Source: Fragum whitleyi (taxonomy: Eukaryota > Mollusca > Bivalvia > Cardiida > Cardiidae). From it: a DNA stretch of 64,000 nt. Where the stretch lies: NCBI GenBank assembly GCA_948146395.1, contig OX411548.1, positions 35,720,912-35,784,911 of the forward strand, given 5' to 3'. Of this stretch, positions 57,701 through 64,000 are shown one piece after another. A program made the position numbers and the translations under genes. Under the pieces are notes generated by a model. The model saw nothing but the letters and a program-made list of their open reading frames with translations. It had not been told where the DNA came from and made no database searches. Numbering within the stretch: position 1 is the stretch's first letter; each line of letters starts with the position of its first letter.

Positions 57701-57811
57701 TGTACAGAGTCTCAGGCCAAATTAGCCAAATAATAGCTGATTTTATGTTGTGCATTTTTGACTTGTCATGTCAAAAGGAACCATTTTGGAACTCTTTACA
57801 ATAAACATTTA

Positions 57812-58936
57812 AACAAAATGGCCATAGTGGCTCTATATCACTCACATGAGTTAACAAATTAACATTTGTCTTACATAAGTTTTTTCTGAGATTTGGCACA
57901 TTGGCTCAGTCAAAATACAACTTGACCCAATTGTGAACTTGTCCAAGATTACATCAAGGTGATCATTCTGATCTGTTTTCAGGTTGATGAGGCTGAAAAT
58001 GATGCCTTTAGAGTGCCCACAAGGTTTTTCTAAGATTTGACCCTATGACATAGTTTTTTTACCCCACTTGAGCAATTTTCAAAGTTGTCCAAAGATTTCA
58101 TCAAAATAATCAATCTGACCAATGTTCAGGGTGATTGGGTTTTTCCAACAAAGGTTTTTCAAAGATTTAATCCCATGGCCTAGTTTTTGACCCCACTTGA
58201 CCCAATTTCTGACTTGTCTGAGATTTCATCAAAATAATCATTCTGACCAATGTCCAGGTTGATTGGGCTTAAAATGTGGCTTCTAGAGTGTCCACAAGGT
58301 TTTTCTAAGATTTTGATCCCATTACCTAGTTTTTTTCCCAATTGACCAAATTTCAAAATTGTCTCAGATTTTATCAAGATTATCATTCTGACCAATGTCC
58401 AGGTTGATTGGGCTAAAAAATGTGGCTCCTAGAGTGTCCACAAGGTTTTTCTAAAATTTGACCCTGTGACCTACTTTTTTACCTAACTGGACCCATTTTC
58501 GAACTTGTCTGAAATTTTATCAAGGTAATCTTTTTGACCAATGTTCAGGTTGATTGGGCTAGAAATATGGCTTCTAGAGCGCCCATAAGGTTTTTTCTAA
58601 GATTTGACCCTGTGACCTACTTTTTTACCCCACTGGAACCAATTTCGAACTTGTATGAAATTTTATCAAGGTAATCTTTTTGACCAATGTTCAGGCTGAT
58701 TGGGCTAGAAATATGGCTTCTAGAGTGTCCACAAGTTTTTTCTTAGAGTTGACTCATGACCTGGTTTTTTACCCCATTTTATCCTATTTGACCCTATTTG
58801 AAACTATTGGGCTAAGAATGTGGCTTCTAGAGTGTCCACAAGGTTAGTGTTGATGATGCACAATGCACTGACCCATGATGCACATCATACAACCCAAAAA
58901 GCTCACTTTAAGCACTTTGTGCTCAGGTGAGCTAAA
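57812..58936. mobile_element. Helitron-like element H1 with 146-bp core units
   Basis: AACAAAATGGCCATAGTGGC (hairpin GGCCATAGTGGC) and ATCACTCACATGAG at left, AAGCACTTTGTGCTCAGGTG then AGCTAAAAAG at right. TGACCAATGTTCAGG recurs at 58243, 58389, 58535 and 58681, all 146 bp apart. Core sequence is the complement of the type at 2.4-3.2 kb. Confidence 0.86.
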
Positions 58937-60095
58937 AAGAGATTTTTTCTAGTACAGGTCAATGTCCCATTTCAAAAATCCTGCTACATGAAGTAAGTTT
59001 GATCATTCTTGATTCAGAAAATTAGCAATGTGCAAAAGATTCTGAAACTTGAAATAAAGTTATTTTTGATTAAATGATCACGTATCAGTTTACAAACTTC
59101 ATTTCAGTGATGGATATGATATTCAAATTCTCATCAACCATTATGGAGAAATAATATTACTGGCAGACTAGACCCAAGGTTAGAAATTTTTATCAGGCTC
59201 AGGCTCTATTTTCTCAAATTTTAAATTACAATAAATTTATGAAAATAAAATATAATATTAATAAGTTGATATTAACTTAACTTTTAATGTAACTTATGTT
59301 AATACATTAAAATGAGTATTTAAACAGAATTACGTCTTGAATCTCAAATTGAAATTTGAGAAAACTTTGAATTGAGCCTGAGAAAAATTTTATAACCTCC
59401 TGCCCTGATGGCAACAACAAGCCATTCGGAATGTCAGACTTTGGAGAGCTATCTGATGTTGCCATATCGGCGAGGCTTCAAATTCTGTCAGAGCCAGAAA
59501 TATTCATTTCAGTGTCTCAGCCTGAAATCTAATGCAAGTGCCTACAAATTTATAAGACCTTACAAAAGTTAAGCATTAACCCCTTGATTGAAATTTTGAA
59601 TGAGGATAAGTAATATTTGGAAAATTATAAAATACTGCCAGTATTATGCAAAGATTGCATTCACAAGACAGCTTATCTATCCCCTGACTTTATTCACAGG
59701 TGTCATGAATGACATAATGCATCTAATCCTGACTGGATTACACGTCAATTACAACTATTGAATATTTTGTACTGTTCCAATTTCTTCTTAGTTGCGGTTA
59801 ACCATGGAAGTTACATGTATTGTTTCTATCAAATTTTACCAGCAAATGTTTTGCAATTTTAGCAGATTTTGCTTACAGATTATTTTGTGTATATTAGTTA
59901 AATTTGCACAAATAACAGCTATCTAATGGTGCCACTATTACTTTCTTTTTACTTTAAAAACCCAGTTTTACATTAAAACATTTTATTATATTTTCAATGT
60001 ACACAGAGTAATTGTGCAGAAAGAAATGTATAGACAGTTGATTTACGTTTTCATTATCTTTGTTGACTGATACAATATTATCTATTCATTTTAGA
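58937..60095. other. No gene; one decayed P1 palindrome
   Basis: 59508-59584 holds P1 arms (GCAAGTGCCTACAAATTTAT). Around 59200-59400 TTGAGAAAACTTTGAATTGAG and TCAAATTTTAAATT-like stretches face each other loosely, perhaps an old foldback. Confidence 0.45.
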
Positions 60096-60836
60096 ACAAG
60101 AGCAACGCTGGGCGGGGCATTATACGCCCGAAGCTCAGAAATAAATGGGTTATGTTTTGAACTTTTTATTGATCCTTAGGATGTATTTTCTAGCAAAGAC
60201 TATAGTATATTGTATTTATACATATATGTGAAGTTTCAACATCGTAGCTCTTGTATTTTGAAAGTTATGGACCGGACACGAATTTGCAAACTGAATAAAA
60301 AAAGGGCAATAACTCAAAAATTATAAATGGTAAAGTACGGGTTATTGTGCTCTGCACATCCTAGCTATGAGATCTATACCCCTGTGAAGTTTCAAGACTA
60401 TAGGCCGTATAGTTTCAAAGTTATGGACCAGACACAAATTTGCTAACTGAATTAAACAAAGGGCAATAACTCAAAAATTACAAATGGTAGAGTTGTGGCT
60501 CTTGCGCTCTGCACACCCTAGCTATGAGATCTATACACCTGTGAAGTTTCAAGACTATAGGCCTTATAGTTTCAAAGTTATGGACCGGACACAAATTTGC
60601 TAACTGAATCAAACAAAGGGAAATAACTTAAAAATTACAAATGGTAGAGTTGTGGTTCTTGAGCTCTGCACACCCTAGCTATGAGATCTATATACCTGTG
60701 AAGTTTCAAGACAATAGGCCTTACAGTTTGAAAGTTATGGACAGGACACAAATTTGCTAACGGACAGACAGACGGACAGATGGACAGACAGACAGAGGGA
60801 CGATGCCATAATACGACCCTTCCGGCGTATAAAAAG
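60096..60836. mobile_element. Helitron-like (HINE) element H5, 156-157-bp cores
   Basis: ACAAGAGCAACGCTGG then TATACGCC at left, GGCGTATAAAAAG at right (TATACGCC/GGCGTATA inverse). AAAGTTATGGAC recurs with TTATGG at 60265, 60421, 60578 and 60735. A GACAGACGGACAGATGGAC tract precedes the right end. Confidence 0.87.
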
Positions 60837-60921
60837 AGAGTACTTTATTGCAGCAAGAGGTGGATAGAGCTAGTTTAGGCCATCATTATCTTTGATTGGT
60901 ATCTTGATTGTAAAAATCATA

Positions 60922-60990
60922 GTGTCAGCCCAAAAAAACATTAAAAGTGCCTATAAATTTATAGGCACTTACAATAGTTTTGCACTGACC
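60922..60990. repeat. Palindromic MITE, family P1
   Basis: AAGTGCCTATAAATTTATAGG then CACTT is the best-preserved P1 centre; right arm TTTTGCACTGACC. Confidence 0.75.
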
Positions 60991-61537
60991 ACACAAAATA
61001 CAATAAAATTAAAAGGGTTAAAGCTGACATGAACTTGGATAAACTTAGCACATTGTTTGAAAATAACTACTTCTCACAACCTTGAGACACAAAGTGCAAT
61101 AAATTTTAAAAGCTTTCAATATTTGTTTATCAAGCCTTATTTGTTTGGCATGCAATTGTTTGGGGGACAGCCTATATTCACATTTGTTTACTTTGAGAAA
61201 CCCATGTTGGGTCTTGCAATTTCATAAGTATGTGGATACAAGGAAACAGAATCACTTCAAAAGCTTAAATCTGGTATGATTTAAGGCAGATTAATAAGGA
61301 TTGAAATGATTTTGTTTTTTGGACAGAAAATCAGTCAGGAAATTTCAATTTCAAAGAAAAATGTTGGCTTTCTAAAGTATCCACTTTTGTCAATGAGTCA
61401 ACTAAATGCTGATACCCCATTTCCTCTAATAATAGTGCCCTCCCTAATAGTAGCACCCCTACATTTTTTACTAAGAAAACCTACTTTAAATGTCTAAATT
61501 TTTGGAACTTTTTGAGAATTCTTCTTTGATTTGAGAT

Positions 61538-61583
61538 GAATTTCCTCTAAACTATCATTTATATAACTGTTTAGAGGAAATTC
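61538..61583. repeat. Short hairpin
   Basis: GAATTTCCTCTAAAC and GTTTAGAGGAAATTC, perfect 15-bp arms around a 16-base loop. Confidence 0.75.
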
Positions 61584-61841
61584 ACCTTAACAAATTAAAT
61601 GGAAAAGGGCATTGAAGACACCAATGATTATTTTTAATCAGAAAATGCATAATAAATAAAAGCTCCCTGACCATGTTATGTACAGCTCCTGGTAGCGTAT
61701 ATTAGGAAAAGTACGGAAGTTCCCTTTTGACCTTAAGATGTGACCTTTGGTCTACCTCCAAACACCACTGCCTATCAAACTATACCTACTCGAATTCTTT
61801 TCAGTTATCTAATGTGTGGATTAAGAATTTCTTCTCCAGAA

Positions 61842-61947
61842 GGGGGGGGGGGGGGGATAGGGGGGGATAGACATCAAAATAAAATGAGCCTATGCATGAC
61901 CAGGGTTTTCCATGACCCCCTGTTTCTTTGAATTGTTCCCCCCCCCC
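61842..61947. repeat. G-rich and C-rich runs
   Basis: Fifteen G at 61842-61856, six more after ATAG, and a run of C at about 61938-61947. Potential quadruplex former and assembly-error site. Confidence 0.6.
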
Positions 61948-62285
61948 TTTTTTTAATGACCCTCAAAATTGTCAAAGAAACATTCTTTATCTTGTTTAAA
62001 GGGAGTCATAATGTGGCAAAATGACCCCCAGTTTTTAACATAGAGGGAAAACCCTGCATGACATTTCCAACAATTTGAAATGTTTGTGAGGTGCAAACAC
62101 TGAGTAAAGTTGACAGCCACATACTGTAAATTTAAAGTAACCTGATGGTCTACAGATACTTTAAGAACATATATATCTACTAAATGCACAATGAAGACTC
62201 TGGTCAGACTATGCAGGTGCACAGCTTGTCAGAGTCTTTGCTTTGCGCATTTTTGAAATATGTTAGAAATCTCACGTACAGGCTC
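61886..62285. mobile_element. TIR MITE, family M1 (copy 5), split by another element
   Basis: GAGCCTATGCATGAC (61886-61900) and, after a 156-bp insertion, CATGACATTTCCAACAATTTG; right end ATCTCACGTACAGGCTC. Interior matches copies 1-4. Confidence 0.78.
61901..62056. mobile_element. Small TIR element inserted in the M1 MITE
   Basis: CAGGGTTTTCC and inverted GGAAAACCCTG are the termini, flanked on each side by CATGAC (61895-61900 and 62057-62062). M1 copy 2 at 24.3 kb shows the undisturbed TATGCATGACATTTCC. CAGGG ends resemble hAT-type MITEs, but hAT duplications are usually 8 bp, so the superfamily is uncertain. The interior has no ORF. Confidence 0.8.
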
Positions 62286-63827
62286 AAATGTAAATAGTCT
62301 CATAATATTCCCCAGTGGGAGAGCATAGTACAGATTGGTCAGAGCTTTAGTTCTTAGTTCCAACCTGATAACCAAATTTTTGCCAAAATTATAGAGGGCA
62401 GTTCCCTGGGTCTATGCATGTATTAAATGATTATAAAAAGAATTGGTTACAAGTTTAAGATGTGGTATATTACTTTTTATAATCTTAAATAATCTGTATT
62501 CATTGATTTAATATTACATAATGTTTTTAAACTCAGGCTTAAGGCAAGGCCATATTTTACAAATTAAAAGATCATCATGTAGACAGTCATTTAAAAACTG
62601 TCCCTCTCCACATCCCAGAGTTGGAACTATGTTATGACCTCTACCTTGCTACAACAATAATTTAAGTCTGAGCCAAAACTATTTCATCAATTAAAAGCCC
62701 TGACAGAGGGCATTTCTGTTACAGCTTATGAATGTAAACTCAAAAAGTTCAAGAAGAATGCTTTGTACAGGCATATTGTTCCTTGAATATATAATTTGAT
62801 AATGTACATAAAAAAGGGTAAGAAATTAAAGCATCCAAAAGAAACAAAATATTTATAGTTTAATTAGTCAAGACTTTCAAAACATTGGCTGAAAACTTTT
62901 GTTCACACTCTGTTCACACTCTAATGAAAATGATTTTGAATCCCAGCTATTTCATATGCCCATTCTGAAATTCCATAAAAATGTTTCAAAATTTGTGAAT
63001 TATTAGTTTATTCCCTTGAATGTCATCAAATTATAAATGACATAACATAACATATCTTTTATTACACCAAAGTATTACAACATTATAAATGATGAAGACA
63101 ATCAGATACTGTTTGGTTTATAATTATTTAGATTTGTTTAGAGGTAATTATCAATATATGAAATAAATTAAACTGGTCACACTTTGTGAACCCATTCCTT
63201 GCATTCATATAGTATGATTAGGGTTTTTTTATTTCATATCACCTAAAAAAAAAAGTTTTTTTCACCATCTAGATAAAAATGAATTGATTAATTTCCTTTT
63301 ACAAATCATTTCGGCATGGGTTTATGCATAAATATACCTACATACCCTATAGATATAATAAATACTATTGATTTCTTAAAATCCAAAAACTAAATTCCCC
63401 CACAAAAAGTGAATTAACTTTTTCAACTATCGATGTATATCCATTTGAGGTCACAAAGAGACCAATAGAACTTTGTAACAGTTGATCGGAAGAACTTTTC
63501 TCAATATTATACGCTAATCCCTTTATCCTATTTTCTCCATCAACAGTTTTTAACCGATAAATTGCATTTAAAGATGTCTTCTATCTATTGCAAGCATGCC
63601 AAGTTTTTACAGTATGATAGGGTTTCAACCCATACAGAATCTCACTCTTATTTCTGTAAATATAACTCAGTTTTTCACAATATTTATAGAGAAAACTAAT
63701 CAAGCATGCTAATATTATAAAATTATTGCACGACTAGATTAAAAATCGATGGTAGTCTACCTTTTCACCTTTAGTGAGATTAATACCCACTTACTGGTTT
63801 ATTCAGACTTAACTTCAGATTTCAACA
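62286..63827. other. No gene recognised
   Basis: AT-rich sequence without splice-bounded open frames or recognised repeats. Confidence 0.45.
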
Positions 63828-64000
63828 CTCAGGGGAGTCCTGGCGTCTGAGACTCCTTCATTTTGCATGTAAGGAGTTCTGAGGGCTCCAAGGATTACAT
63901 GAGAATATTTTAACAAACAAATGCACAGGGAAGTTTCCTTTCAACTCTTAAAGCTGTAGATCTTTTCACTACAAAAATTGTTGAAGATAAAGTTTGCTTG
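63828..64000. repeat. Dispersed repeat, cut by the window edge
   Basis: GGGGAGTCCTGGCGTCTGAG, ACATGAGAATATTTTAAC and GTAGATCTTTTCACTACAAA match 14640-14950. Confidence 0.6.

Noticed and set aside
1..64000. Autonomous transposon or retroviral genes
   Set aside because: No long ORF and no Rep/helicase, DDE transposase or reverse-transcriptase motifs on either strand.

Overview
The window is eukaryotic nuclear DNA, almost certainly from a bivalve mollusc (probably a heterodont clam or mussel; species not determinable here). The base composition is AT-rich and CpG-poor, there are no long open reading frames, and splice-site-bounded short exons are present. Most of the sequence is dispersed repeats of bivalve type: tRNA-headed SINEs resembling the V-SINE/RUDI group, Helitron-like (Helentron/HINE) elements with about 145-165 bp core repeats, ACGG-rich tracts and terminal hairpins, and many palindromic MITEs. 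No bacterial, organellar, rRNA or CRISPR features were seen.

Genes. All gene evidence is on the minus strand. The best is a compact four-exon gene (exons 15739-15788, 14217-14363, 11458-11532, 10639-10714). Its splice sites and three phase-2 introns agree exactly and give an uninterrupted 115-codon reading frame from a CpG-rich 5' region (about 15.56-16.08 kb) to a TAG stop. I do not recognise the protein. Three further exon candidates (49251-49717, a start-codon exon; about 42409-42571; about 31911-32322) have coding character and donor sites. They may belong to one large gene or two, but I could not link them. A second CpG-rich block (36.84-38.25 kb) looks like an orphan promoter.

Region by region. 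0-5 kb: Helitron-like repeats, then unrecognised sequence. 5.07-9.74 kb: a nested composite in which one Helitron-like element carries three others inserted at the equivalent site of successive core repeats, plus a SINE with a 14-bp target duplication. 10.6-16.1 kb: the small gene, with repeats in its introns. 16-31 kb: mainly MITEs, a Mutator-like nonautonomous element, a 1.2-kb pogo-like TIR element and a degenerate minisatellite. 31-38 kb: an exon whose 3' end and donor have been tandemly triplicated, a second Mutator-like copy with a perfect 10-bp duplication, a 1.2-kb tandem-core element and the orphan CpG-rich block. 38-49 kb: Helitron-like elements, poly-T and poly-G tracts, several long hairpins and two exon candidates. 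50-64 kb: SINEs, interrupted MITEs, a palindrome that looks like a template-switch product, and a small TE inserted in a MITE whose empty site is preserved elsewhere in the window.

How the parts relate: the few genes are islands in a repeat matrix. The repeats insert into introns, into each other, and possibly alter exon structure near 31-32 kb. Calls are by eye; family names are inferred from architecture, not from database searches.
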